NCBI GenBank assembly: GCA_023389105.1
Contig: JAEWEY010000002.1
Location: 168,460-232,459, forward strand
Length of the DNA: 64,000 nucleotides
Source: Pseudomonadota bacterium
GTDB taxonomy: Bacteria > Pseudomonadota > Alphaproteobacteria > Sphingomonadales > Sphingomonadaceae
Direction of reading: 5' to 3'
Part shown: positions 7,886 through 15,440 of the stretch, piece by piece
Layout: every line of letters begins with the position of its first letter
Numbering within the stretch: the first letter of the stretch is position 1
Position numbers and translations under genes: made by a program
The notes under the pieces: generated by a model
The model's input: the letters and a program-made list of their open reading frames with translations, nothing else
The model's database searches: none
What the model was told of the DNA's origin: nothing

Positions 7886-9333
7886 CGCAGCGGCGGTTCG
7901 TCGAAGCTGCGCAGCTTGCGACTGTGCAGGCCTTCGCCTTCCTTCTGAAGCAGGTTCAATGCCTCGATCCCGATCCTGAGGTGCTGGCTGATCGCGCGCT
8001 CGTAAAAAGCGTTTGCCTGGCCCGGGAGCTTCAGCTCTCCGTGGAGCGGCTTGTCGGACACGCAAAGCAGCGTCCCGTACGGCACTCGGAAGCGATACCC
8101 CTGCGCCGCGACCGTCGCCGATTCCATGTCGATGCCGACAGCCCGGCTCTGGTTGAACCGCAGTGCGGAGGCGGCATAGCGTAACTCCCAGTTGCGGTCG
8201 TCCGTCGTAACGACCGTGCCCGTGCGAAGCCGTTTCTTGACGCTGTCCTCGTCTTCCCCGGTGATGGTCGTGGTCGCGTCGAACAGGGCGTTCTGGACCT
8301 CGGCGATCGCCGGCAACGGAATTTCGGGCGGAAGCATTTCGTCCAGCACATGGTCGTCGCGAAGATAGGCGTGCGCGAGCACGTAATCGCCAATCGTCTG
8401 ACTGGGCCGCAAGCCGCCGCAGTGGCCGATCATCAGCCATACTTCGGGCCGCAGCACGGCGACGTGATCGCAGGCCGTCTTCGCGTTGGACGGACCTACG
8501 CCGATGTTGACTAGGGTGATGCCGGTCCGGTCCCCGGTCATCAAATGATAGGCCGGCATTTGATGCCGCCGCCATTGACCCGCGGCGATCTGCGCTTCGG
8601 CGTTGGTGAGCTCACCGGGTTCGTAGACCGCGCCGGGGACCGACAGGCCGGTGAAACGGCTATCCTTGCGCCGAAGGCTGTCGATCGCGACGCCGACGAA
8701 TTCGTCGACGTAGCGGACATAGTTGGTGAACAGGACGAACTGCTGGAAATGCTCGGCGGGGGTGCCCGTATAGTGCCGCAGGCGCGCGAGGCTGAAGTCG
8801 GTGCGCGGGCCATCGAACAGGGCGAGCGGCCGGGGAGCGTCGGGCGCGCTGATCCACGTTCCGTCCGCGATCTCGTCGCCCAGGTGGACTAGTTCGTTCG
8901 ACGGGAAGAAGCGTGAGAGCTCGGCCGTGCCGATGTCCCCGACGTGGATCCCGCTATTCTCGATAACGTACGCATAAGGGATCTCGCTCGCCGAATGACC
9001 CACCGACACGTGGACGTCATAATCGCGGCTGAGATGATCGAGCTGTTCGACCAGGTAGCCACGGAACAGTTCCGGCCGCGCGATGCTGGTCGTGTACGTC
9101 CCCGCCTGATTGAGCCGCGCGAACGCGCGGGGAATGGGCGCGGCGGGCGCCTTGCCGGAATATTCCACCCGCAGCTCAGGGTAGGAAAACGCACCTTCCT
9201 TCCGCGACTGGGGATCGGGCGGCGTGCCGTCCTCGACGTAGCGCGCGAGGGCCTGACGGAGATTGGCGACGGACTGATCGTAAATGGTCGTCAGCTGGTC
9301 GACGACGTCGTGGGAATTCAACCTGGATTTCAT
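7882..9333 (-). CDS. amn: AMP nucleosidase
   Basis: Cytoplasmic enzyme of 483 residues that splits AMP into adenine and ribose 5-phosphate. An amn-specific N-terminal domain (about 1-190) is followed by a PNP/UDP phosphorylase-type catalytic domain with GVGPSNAKTACDH and GIDMESATVAAQG. The latter is the Met-Glu-containing ribose-binding segment. A longer reading from 9471 would run into the tRNA-Leu gene; the ATG at 9333 (MKSRLNSHDVVDQL) is a natural start and is chosen. Its stop overlaps that of the converging nucleotidase, leaving no room for a separate terminator. Together with the LOG protein it gives the region two enzymes able to break N-glycosidic bonds of nucleotides. Confidence 0.94.
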   Translation of the reverse strand: MKSRLNSHDVVDQLTTIYDQSVANLRQALARYVEDGTPPDPQSRKEGAFSYPELRVEYSGKAPAAPIPRAFARLNQAGTYTTSIARPELFRGYLVEQLDHLSRDYDVHVSVGHSASEIPYAYVIENSGIHVGDIGTAELSRFFPSNELVHLGDEIADGTWISAPDAPRPLALFDGPRTDFSLARLRHYTGTPAEHFQQFVLFTNYVRYVDEFVGVAIDSLRRKDSRFTGLSVPGAVYEPGELTNAEAQIAAGQWRRHQMPAYHLMTGDRTGITLVNIGVGPSNAKTACDHVAVLRPEVWLMIGHCGGLRPSQTIGDYVLAHAYLRDDHVLDEMLPPEIPLPAIAEVQNALFDATTTITGEDEDSVKKRLRTGTVVTTDDRNWELRYAASALRFNQSRAVGIDMESATVAAQGYRFRVPYGTLLCVSDKPLHGELKLPGQANAFYERAISQHLRIGIEALNLLQKEGEGLHSRKLRSFDEPPLR

Positions 9334-9421
9334 GGCCTGCACTAATCGTGCCGGGCGCACTCGCGCAAGTATCGGGAAATTGCCTGCTTCGGACGGCCCC
9401 CGGACATTTTTCCGGCGGCGA

Positions 9422-9508
9422 TGGTGCCCAGGAGAGGACTCGAACCTCCACGCCCTTGCGAGCGCCAGCACCTGAAGCTGGTGCGTCTACCAATTCCGCC
9501 ACCTGGGC
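9422..9508 (-). tRNA. tRNA-Leu (anticodon CAG)
   Basis: On the minus strand an 87-base cloverleaf is readable. The acceptor stem GCCCAGG/CCTGGGC is followed by A and an encoded CCA end. The anticodon stem CCAGC/GCTGG encloses the loop TTCAGGT, giving anticodon CAG (reads CUG). A long variable arm, GCGCTCGCAAGGGCG, marks a class II tRNA, and GTTCGAGTC forms the T loop. It lies between divergent amn and the NDUFA9-like gene. The intact sequence shows no sign of integration at the 3' end. Confidence 0.97.
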
Positions 9509-9599
9509 ACGTTGAACCGAACTATGTGGTAGGCCGGCGCGCTTAGAGGGGCGCGGCGCGCCTTGTCAACGCCGGTTCGCGAGGGCAAAGCGCCCGGCC

Positions 9600-10556
9600 A
9601 TGGTCGACCGTTCGGAAACTCTCGTAACCGTGTTCGGAGGCGGCGGCTTCATCGGCCGCTACGTCTGCGAATATTTGCTGAAGAATGGCGCCCGAGTGCG
9701 TGTCGCCCAGCGCAACCCGCGCGCGGCTTACACCATCCAGCCGCTCGGGCAGGTCGGTCAGGTCGGTTACGAACGGGCCGACATCACGAAGCCGGCAAGC
9801 GTTGCGCATGCCCTGCGCGGCGCGACGGCGGCGATCAACCTGTGCGGCGTGTTCGGCAAGAACATGCGCAGCGTACATGTCAACGGCGCGGATAACGTCG
9901 CGAAGGCAGCCGCTGCCGCGGGATGCCGGTCGCTGGTGCAGATTTCCGCCATTGGCGCCGACCCGAACGGCGAAGCATATTATGCACGCACCAAGGGCGA
10001 AGGCGAAGCGGCGGTCCGCAAGGCGTTCGAGCGCGCGACCGTCGTCCGCCCATCGCTGGTCTTTGGACCGGAAGACAATCTCACCAACCGGTTCGCCGGC
10101 ATGGCGCAGCTGCCAGTGCTCCCCGTCCTCGCGCCGGGCAGCAAGTTCCAACCCGTCTACGTCCGCGATCTGGGACAAGCGATTGCCATGGCCGCGCTGG
10201 ATCCGCAGCGCTTCGGCGGCCAGACGTTCGAGATCGGCGGACCGCAGGTGATGAACATGCTGGAATTGCATCGCGCCATTCTGGAAATGACGCAGCAGAA
10301 GCCCGAGGTGGCGGTCCTGCCGAACATCGCCGGGACGATCCTGTCGAAGCTCGGCTTCCTGCCCGGCGCGCCGCTGACGGCCGACCAGTGGATCATGCTC
10401 CAGCAAGGCAGCGTTCCGAGCGGTAGCCTGCCCGGTCTCGAAGCTTTTGGCATCCACCCGACGCCGCTCGCCGCCGTCGGCTACGAATGGCTCGGCCGCT
10501 ACCACAAGGGCGGGAAATTCGCCGGGCGCCGGATTAACTTGACCGCGACCAACTGA
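9600..10556 (+). CDS. Complex I NDUFA9-like NAD(P)-binding protein
   Basis: Atypical short-chain dehydrogenase/epimerase-fold protein of 318 residues, close to the NDUFA9 accessory subunit of mitochondrial complex I and widespread in alphaproteobacteria. The Rossmann nucleotide loop GGGGFIG is at residues 13-19, and a YxxxK-like element occurs in AYYARTKGEGE. Such proteins may bind NADPH structurally; a catalytic reaction is not established. The ATG has no good ribosome site (GAGGG lies 14 bases away), so translation from a short or leaderless message is possible. uppP follows 17 bases downstream and is probably co-transcribed. Confidence 0.88.
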   Translation: MVDRSETLVTVFGGGGFIGRYVCEYLLKNGARVRVAQRNPRAAYTIQPLGQVGQVGYERADITKPASVAHALRGATAAINLCGVFGKNMRSVHVNGADNVAKAAAAAGCRSLVQISAIGADPNGEAYYARTKGEGEAAVRKAFERATVVRPSLVFGPEDNLTNRFAGMAQLPVLPVLAPGSKFQPVYVRDLGQAIAMAALDPQRFGGQTFEIGGPQVMNMLELHRAILEMTQQKPEVAVLPNIAGTILSKLGFLPGAPLTADQWIMLQQGSVPSGSLPGLEAFGIHPTPLAAVGYEWLGRYHKGGKFAGRRINLTATN

Positions 10557-10573
10557 GCCTCGACGCTCCGCTC

Positions 10574-11386
10574 ATGCCTATTTTGCTGATCGCGATCATC
10601 CTCGGCATCGTCGAGGGCGTCACCGAATTCCTTCCGGTCTCCTCGACCGGCCACCTGATCCTGGCCACCGAGCTTCTCGGCTTTGATGCTGAGAAATGGG
10701 CGGCGTTCAACGTTATTATCCAGCTCGGCGCGATCCTGGCGATCGTCGTGCTGTACTGGCGGACCTTCTGGGCAGTGCTGGAAGGCATGCTGAAGGGAAA
10801 CGCCGTGTCATGGCGGTTCGTCCGCAACGTCCTGATTGGCTTCCTGCCGTCCGCCATCCTTGGCTTCCTGCTGATCAACAAGATCGAAGCCCTTCTCGGC
10901 AACGCGCACATCGTTGCCATCGCGCTGATCGTCGGCGGCGTCGCCATCCTGATCATCGAGAAGATGGTGAAGCGGACGGACATCATCGGCGTCGCGGAAA
11001 TGCCATTGAAGACGGCGATCGGCGTCGGTCTCGTCCAATGCCTGGCGATGATCCCCGGCGTCAGCCGCTCGGGCGCCACGATCATGGGCGGCCTGTCACT
11101 CGGGGTTGAACGGCGCACGGCGGCGGAATTCAGCTTCTTCCTCGCCATTCCGACCATGGTCGGGGCGACCACGCTCGAACTCGTAAAGCATCACGACACC
11201 TTGCTCTCGGGCGCAAGCGGCGTCGGCTTCACCGCCGTTGCCGTCGGTTTCATCGTCAGTTTCATCGTGGCGATCGTCGTCGTCCGCGGCTTCGTCGCCT
11301 ATATTTCGCGGCACGGCTTCGCCCCCTTCGCGTGGTACCGCATCGTCGCCGGCGTGGCCGCGCTCGTCTGGCTCTCGATTCGCTAG
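10574..11386 (+). CDS. uppP: Undecaprenyl-diphosphate phosphatase
   Basis: Inner-membrane enzyme (BacA/UppP, 270 residues) that dephosphorylates undecaprenyl diphosphate to recycle the lipid carrier for peptidoglycan and other surface polymers. Both family motifs are present: GIVEGVTEFLPVSSTGHL at the N terminus with its catalytic Glu, and PGVSRSGAT in the middle. About eight hydrophobic segments are visible. Length is typical. It is the second gene after the NDUFA9-like gene with 17 bases between them, a pairing that appears operonic but has no obvious functional link. Confidence 0.96.
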   Translation: MPILLIAIILGIVEGVTEFLPVSSTGHLILATELLGFDAEKWAAFNVIIQLGAILAIVVLYWRTFWAVLEGMLKGNAVSWRFVRNVLIGFLPSAILGFLLINKIEALLGNAHIVAIALIVGGVAILIIEKMVKRTDIIGVAEMPLKTAIGVGLVQCLAMIPGVSRSGATIMGGLSLGVERRTAAEFSFFLAIPTMVGATTLELVKHHDTLLSGASGVGFTAVAVGFIVSFIVAIVVVRGFVAYISRHGFAPFAWYRIVAGVAALVWLSIR

Positions 11387-11445
11387 ATTTTCTTTGACGA
11401 CGCTGCATGCTAAGTAGTGAATTCAATCACTTACTGGTGCTCGCA

Positions 11446-11874
11446 ATGCGTAAGACCGTCGTCGCCCTTTCGACCCTGATCATCGCCGTTCCGGCCGCCG
11501 CGCAGCCGGTCGCTCCGCAGCTGCCGCCGGTGTTCACCGATCCCGCGAGTGCGCAGCGGCTGACCGGAGTTCTCGATGCCATCACCGACGCGGTGCTGAG
11601 CATGCGCGTGGGTGAGGTTCGCGCCGCGATCGATGGGCGAGAGCCGACGCCGCAGGAAAGGGCCATGACGGTCCGCGACATGGCCCGTCGCGACGATCCC
11701 AATTTCGACCGGCATCTGCACGGGAAGCTGGCGGCCGTTGGACCGACGATCCAGCAGGGTGCGCAGGCCGTGAACCGCGCTTGGCCGGAAGTTATGCGCA
11801 GCCTCGATCAGGCGCAGCGCTCGATCGAACGCGCGGTCGCGAATCTGCCCGATCCCACTTATCCGCGCCGCTAG
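11446..11874 (+). CDS. Small secreted protein of unknown function
   Basis: 142-residue protein with a clear signal peptide (MRKTVVALSTLIIAVPAAA, cleaved before QP) and a helical, charged mature part. No known domain was recognised. The ATG at 11446 starts the signal peptide; an upstream in-frame ATG at 11407 adds 13 non-signal residues and is rejected. No strong ribosome site is visible. An imperfect inverted repeat, AGTAGTGA at 11413-11420 against TCACTTACT at 11427-11435, lies just before the gene and could be an operator or a messenger hairpin. It lies between uppP and the FzlA-like gene. Confidence 0.65.
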   Translation: MRKTVVALSTLIIAVPAAAQPVAPQLPPVFTDPASAQRLTGVLDAITDAVLSMRVGEVRAAIDGREPTPQERAMTVRDMARRDDPNFDRHLHGKLAAVGPTIQQGAQAVNRAWPEVMRSLDQAQRSIERAVANLPDPTYPRR

Positions 11875-11908
11875 ACGCCCCGCGCTTAACCGTTAAAGCA
11901 GCCACGTC

Positions 11909-12580
11909 ATGTGGCAGCTCTTCCAGTTTCCGTTGTGCCCCTTTTCGCGCAAGGTCCGTCTCGTGCTGGCCGAGAAGGGGGTCGGACATGAGCTCGTCCG
12001 CGAAAATCCCTGGGAAAAGAGGGACGAGTTCCTCGATCTAAACCCGGCAGGGGAGACTCCGGTGATGGTCGAACCCGACCAGGCGGTGACGCTGATCGGG
12101 TCGCAGCCGATCGTCGAATATCTTGATGAGACGGTGGACCGCATGCCGATGATCCACGGCAATGCCGCCTTCCGCGCCGAGGTCCGGCGGATGACGGAAT
12201 GGTTCGACATCAAGCTTTATCGGGAAGCGGTCGAGCCACTGATGAACGAGCGCATGCGCAAGCGGCTGGTCAATCGTGAGAGTCCTGACACGCGCGTGCT
12301 GCGCGAAGCGATGCGCACCGCGTCGGAGCATCTCGATTATCTCGATTATCTGCTCGATCATCGCCGCTGGCTCGCCGGACCCGGGCTAAGCCTCGCCGAC
12401 TTTACAGCGGCCGCGCACCTCAGCGTGATCGACTATCTCGGCGCGCTCGACTGGCGCGGGCACAAGCAGACCAAGGACTGGTACGCGGTGATGAAGTCGC
12501 GGCCCTGCTTCCGGCCGCTGCTTGCCGAGCGCATGGAGGTGATCGTTCCGCCCGGCCATTACGACAAGGTCGATTTCTAG
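11909..12580 (+). CDS. fzlA: GST-fold protein, probable FtsZ-binding FzlA
   Basis: 223-residue cytoplasmic protein with an N-terminal thioredoxin-like GST domain (FPLCPFSRKVRLVLAEKG, residues 7-24) and an all-helical C-terminal domain. The last residues, PPGHYDKVDF, resemble the conserved acidic/aromatic tail of FzlA. In Caulobacter, FzlA binds FtsZ and is needed for constriction rather than glutathione chemistry. The alphaproteobacterial setting supports this reading. An ordinary glutathione S-transferase is the alternative, and alignment to Caulobacter FzlA would decide. Neighbouring wall and shape genes (uppP upstream, mreB downstream) fit a division role. Confidence 0.75.
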   Translation: MWQLFQFPLCPFSRKVRLVLAEKGVGHELVRENPWEKRDEFLDLNPAGETPVMVEPDQAVTLIGSQPIVEYLDETVDRMPMIHGNAAFRAEVRRMTEWFDIKLYREAVEPLMNERMRKRLVNRESPDTRVLREAMRTASEHLDYLDYLLDHRRWLAGPGLSLADFTAAAHLSVIDYLGALDWRGHKQTKDWYAVMKSRPCFRPLLAERMEVIVPPGHYDKVDF

Positions 12581-12662
12581 CCGGGGCATGACCAACATTT
12601 AATTGAGGGGAACGCCGCAACCACTCGTTGAGCAAGCCGTCACAAATCGACAGGAGCTTGTC

Positions 12663-12872
12663 ATGCGCGTTCTCAAATTGGTCGTCGCAGCATCGATTGT
12701 TTCGTCAATTGCCGTTGTTTCGCCAGCCCAAGCCGCAGGCTGCCTGAAAGGCGCCGCCGTCGGCGGGGTGGGCGGCCATCTTGCGCATCACCACGCTATC
12801 CTCGGCGCAGCGGTTGGCTGCGCGGTGGGGCATCACATGGCGCACAAGAAAGCGATGGCGAAGAAGGCCTAG
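12663..12872 (+). CDS. Small His/Gly-rich secreted protein
   Basis: 69-residue protein. A signal peptide ends near AQA (residue 24), and the mature part of about 45 residues is made of alternating Gly/Ala zipper stretches and histidine clusters (GGHLAHHHAILG, VGHHMAHKKAMAKKA) with two cysteines. It resembles small glycine-zipper envelope peptides; the nine or so histidines could bind metal, but no role is known. The ATG follows the ribosome site CAGGAG by six bases. Its TAG overlaps the stop of converging mreB. The composition is unlike random reading-frame noise, so it is likely real. Confidence 0.65.
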   Translation: MRVLKLVVAASIVSSIAVVSPAQAAGCLKGAAVGGVGGHLAHHHAILGAAVGCAVGHHMAHKKAMAKKA

Positions 12873-13906
12873 GCTGCCATCAGGGCGCCGCGATAGACCT
12901 GGTCCTCCAGCGTCCGTCCGGCGCCCAGCGCCACGCAGCTCATTGGGTCTTCAGCGACGATCACGGGCAGCCCGGTGGCGTCCTGAAGCACCGTATCGAA
13001 CTCGCGGAGCAGCGAGCCGCCGCCGGTCATGGTAATGCCTTGGTCGATGACGTCGGCAGCGATTTCCGGCTGGGTGTGTTCGAGCGCGGTCCGCACGACC
13101 TCGACGATCTGGTTGACGGGCTCGGCGAGTGCCTCGGCAACCTGCGCCTGATTGAGCTCGACCTCGCCCGGCATGCCGCGGCCCACGTCGCGGCCGCGCA
13201 CCAGCGTCGTTTTGCCATTGCCCTCGGGCGGACGAACGGCGGACCCGATTTCCAGCTTGATCCGCTCGGCCGTCCCTTCGCCGATCAGCAGATTATAATT
13301 GCGGCGGACGTAGGAGATGATTGCCTCGTCCATCTTGTCCCCGCCGACCCGCGCCGAGCGGCACAAAGCCAGACCCTGCAGCGAAATGACCCCGACCTCC
13401 GTCGTGCCGCCGCCAATATCGACGACCATCGATCCGACCGGTTCGGCAACCGGCAGCCCGGCACCGATCGCGGCGGCCATCGGCTCCTCGATCAGCGACA
13501 CGCGGTCGGCGCCGGCGTTGCTGACGGCGTCGCGGATCGCGCGCCGCTCGACGTTCGTCGCGCCCGAGGGGATCGAGATGACGACCTCCGGACCCCGCGA
13601 GAAGCGGCTCGGGCCGCCGTGTGCCTTGCGGATGAAGTGTTTGATCATCTCCTCGGCGACTTCGATGTCGGCGATGACGCCGGCGCGAAGCGGGCGGATG
13701 GTGCGGATGTTCTCCGGCGTCTTGCCCAGCATCAGCTTGGCGTCGTCGCCCACCGCGCGGACCTTGCGCACACCCTGCACCACCTCCAGCGCAACGACCG
13801 ACGGCTCGCTGAAGACGATGCCCTGGCCGCGGACATAGACCACGGTGTTGGCGGTGCCGAGATCGATCGCGACATCGCGCGAGGAGAAATTGAAGAGTGA
13901 ACGCAC
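12869..13906 (-). CDS. mreB: Rod shape-determining protein MreB
   Basis: Bacterial actin homologue of 345 residues that forms membrane-associated filaments guiding lateral wall synthesis. The phosphate-1 loop DLGTANT starts at residue 15, the phosphate-2 motif is VDIGGGTTEVGV, and MTGGGSLL marks the adenosine region. The N terminus MRSLFNFSSRDV gives a short membrane-targeting helix. No mreC, mreD, pbp2 or rodA lies next to it, unlike the usual mre operon, so it may be a solitary or second MreB. Its stop overlaps that of the small His-rich gene. Confidence 0.95.
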   Translation of the reverse strand: MRSLFNFSSRDVAIDLGTANTVVYVRGQGIVFSEPSVVALEVVQGVRKVRAVGDDAKLMLGKTPENIRTIRPLRAGVIADIEVAEEMIKHFIRKAHGGPSRFSRGPEVVISIPSGATNVERRAIRDAVSNAGADRVSLIEEPMAAAIGAGLPVAEPVGSMVVDIGGGTTEVGVISLQGLALCRSARVGGDKMDEAIISYVRRNYNLLIGEGTAERIKLEIGSAVRPPEGNGKTTLVRGRDVGRGMPGEVELNQAQVAEALAEPVNQIVEVVRTALEHTQPEIAADVIDQGITMTGGGSLLREFDTVLQDATGLPVIVAEDPMSCVALGAGRTLEDQVYRGALMAA

Positions 13907-13985
13907 GTCCGGCCCCCCGGCCTGAAATTTGGTGATGTCAAAGGCTTAGGGCAGGCCGGGGATTCAGCCAGATGGTTAATGGCGG

Positions 13986-14627
13986 TTAAGCGCGGGGCGT
14001 TTCCGAAACACGTCGAACAGAGTTGGCTTCGGTCGTCGGCGCAAACCGTCGCTTGATCGACTCCTGCTTGAACATTGACGGGTCGGGAGCACCTCGAACG
14101 ACTTGGCTCGATAGGGTGCGGATGGTGAAATCGACGTCGGACGAGATCGGCTGATAATTGTTCGACACGATGATCCCGTCAGGTGTGACGGCGTAGCGGC
14201 GAACGAATTTCTTTCCGGTCAACTCGATGACGTCGGCGCGTCCGTAGGAGCCGGTGATGGGAGGCAGCATCCTTCCCGAAACGATGATGTCCGAAGCCAT
14301 GGAAATACCGCATGCGCCCGTATCGCGCCCGGCTTCGATGGTTCCGAGCGGGATGTTGTAGGTCACTTGGTCTCCGGTTTCACAATCGGCGACGACGTTG
14401 GCCACCGCGACTTCCACGCGATGACGTCGGCCAGCCTGGAATTCCGCCTGGACTTCTCGGTGCGTTCTGCCGCCCATGGTGATCTCGAACGAAAGAAACA
14501 CGGAATAGTCGGCGCGCGACTGATGACTTCGGTCGATCACGGCTTGTACATCCGCGGGCAGGTTGGCCGGCTGATCTGCGGCGGCGCTGCCCAGAAGGGC
14601 GGCGAAGTAAGCGTAGAAGTTCAGCAT
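13986..14627 (-). CDS. Secreted protein of unknown function
   Basis: 213-residue protein starting with a short hydrophobic leader (MLNFYAYFAALLGSAAA) that looks like a signal peptide. The mature part is mostly beta-strand-like with a few cysteines (VADCETG, GACGISM) and an Arg-rich tail. It contains FLSFEITMGGRTHREVQAEF and KKFVRRYAVTPDG, but I recognise no family. It stands between mreB and ubiG on the same strand, with 79 bases to mreB and 30 to ubiG. Codon composition looks native. Confidence 0.6.
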   Translation of the reverse strand: MLNFYAYFAALLGSAAADQPANLPADVQAVIDRSHQSRADYSVFLSFEITMGGRTHREVQAEFQAGRRHRVEVAVANVVADCETGDQVTYNIPLGTIEAGRDTGACGISMASDIIVSGRMLPPITGSYGRADVIELTGKKFVRRYAVTPDGIIVSNNYQPISSDVDFTIRTLSSQVVRGAPDPSMFKQESIKRRFAPTTEANSVRRVSETPRA

Positions 14628-14657
14628 ATGCCCCCCGAAAGAAGGGCCAATCTTCCT

Positions 14658-15383
14658 TCAGGTTTTTGCCGGGTCAAGTTGGGCGGCAACGAGATAATTC
14701 AGCCGGAGGTCCTCACTCAGATGCAGGCCGCGCGTTGGCGAGAAGGCGATACCCTCGACATCGACGCATCGGAGGCCTGCATCGGCGAGGATCGCCTTCA
14801 GGCGCTCCGGCGGGATGAATTTGTCGAAGTCGTGCGTTCCCCGGGGGACCCGGCCAAGCCCTTCGGCCAGCGTGATGACCAGAAGCTTTGACCAGCCGGT
14901 GGCGTTGGGCGTCGACATGATCAGCAGCCCGCCGGGCGCGAGACGTGCGGCGAGGTCGCGGACAAAGGCGGCGGGGTCAGCGACGTGCTCGACAACTTCC
15001 ATGCAGGTCACAAGGTCGAACTTGCCGTCGAGCGCGGCGAGCTCGCCCGCGCGATAGTCGATGTCCAGACCCACCGCCGCCGCATGTTCGCGCGCCGCGA
15101 CGATTAGCTCGGGCGACGCATCTAGGCCGGTAACCTTCGCGCCCAGGCGCGCGAGCGGCTCTGCCAGCAGCCCTGCGCCGCACCCGACATCAAGCGCGGT
15201 ATTGCCCTCGAGCGGCCGCCGTGAACATTCGTCGGTCTGCCAGTGCCGGTCGATCTGCTCCCGCACATATTTCAGGCGCACCGGATTCAGCTTGTGCAGC
15301 ATCGCCTCGGACCCGTTCGGATCCCACCAATCCCCCGCCTGCGCGGAGAACTGCCGGACCTCAGTATCGACGATGCTGCTCAT
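14658..15383 (-). CDS. ubiG: Ubiquinone biosynthesis O-methyltransferase UbiG
   Basis: SAM-dependent methyltransferase of 241 residues that carries out both O-methylations in ubiquinone synthesis. The SAM-binding motif I is LDVGCGAGLLAEPLA, followed by GLDAS, and the C-terminal region includes GTHDFDKFIPPERL, typical of UbiG. The ATG at 15383 (MSSIVDTEVRQF) is preferred to the one at 15425, which adds a basic run and would overlap the start region of divergent lysA. Ubiquinone synthesis is represented again in the window by coq7 at 37030. Confidence 0.93.
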   Translation of the reverse strand: MSSIVDTEVRQFSAQAGDWWDPNGSEAMLHKLNPVRLKYVREQIDRHWQTDECSRRPLEGNTALDVGCGAGLLAEPLARLGAKVTGLDASPELIVAAREHAAAVGLDIDYRAGELAALDGKFDLVTCMEVVEHVADPAAFVRDLAARLAPGGLLIMSTPNATGWSKLLVITLAEGLGRVPRGTHDFDKFIPPERLKAILADAGLRCVDVEGIAFSPTRGLHLSEDLRLNYLVAAQLDPAKT

Positions 15384-15440
15384 CCGCCTCCCATGCCTTC
15401 TTCGCTTGCAAAGCGGAAGGGACACTGCGTGAAGGGCGCG

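Noticed and set aside
9422..9508. tRNA-Leu as an integration site
   Set aside because: There is no integrase gene nearby and no repeat of the tRNA 3' end was seen in the window.
12613..12634. GGAAC ... CGTT as an EcfG promoter before the His-rich peptide
   Set aside because: The spacer is only 12 bases; 16 or 17 are required.
13974..13989. TTAA-N6-TTAA as a CtrA site near mreB
   Set aside because: CtrA needs a seven-base spacer, and the site lies after the gene's stop codon.
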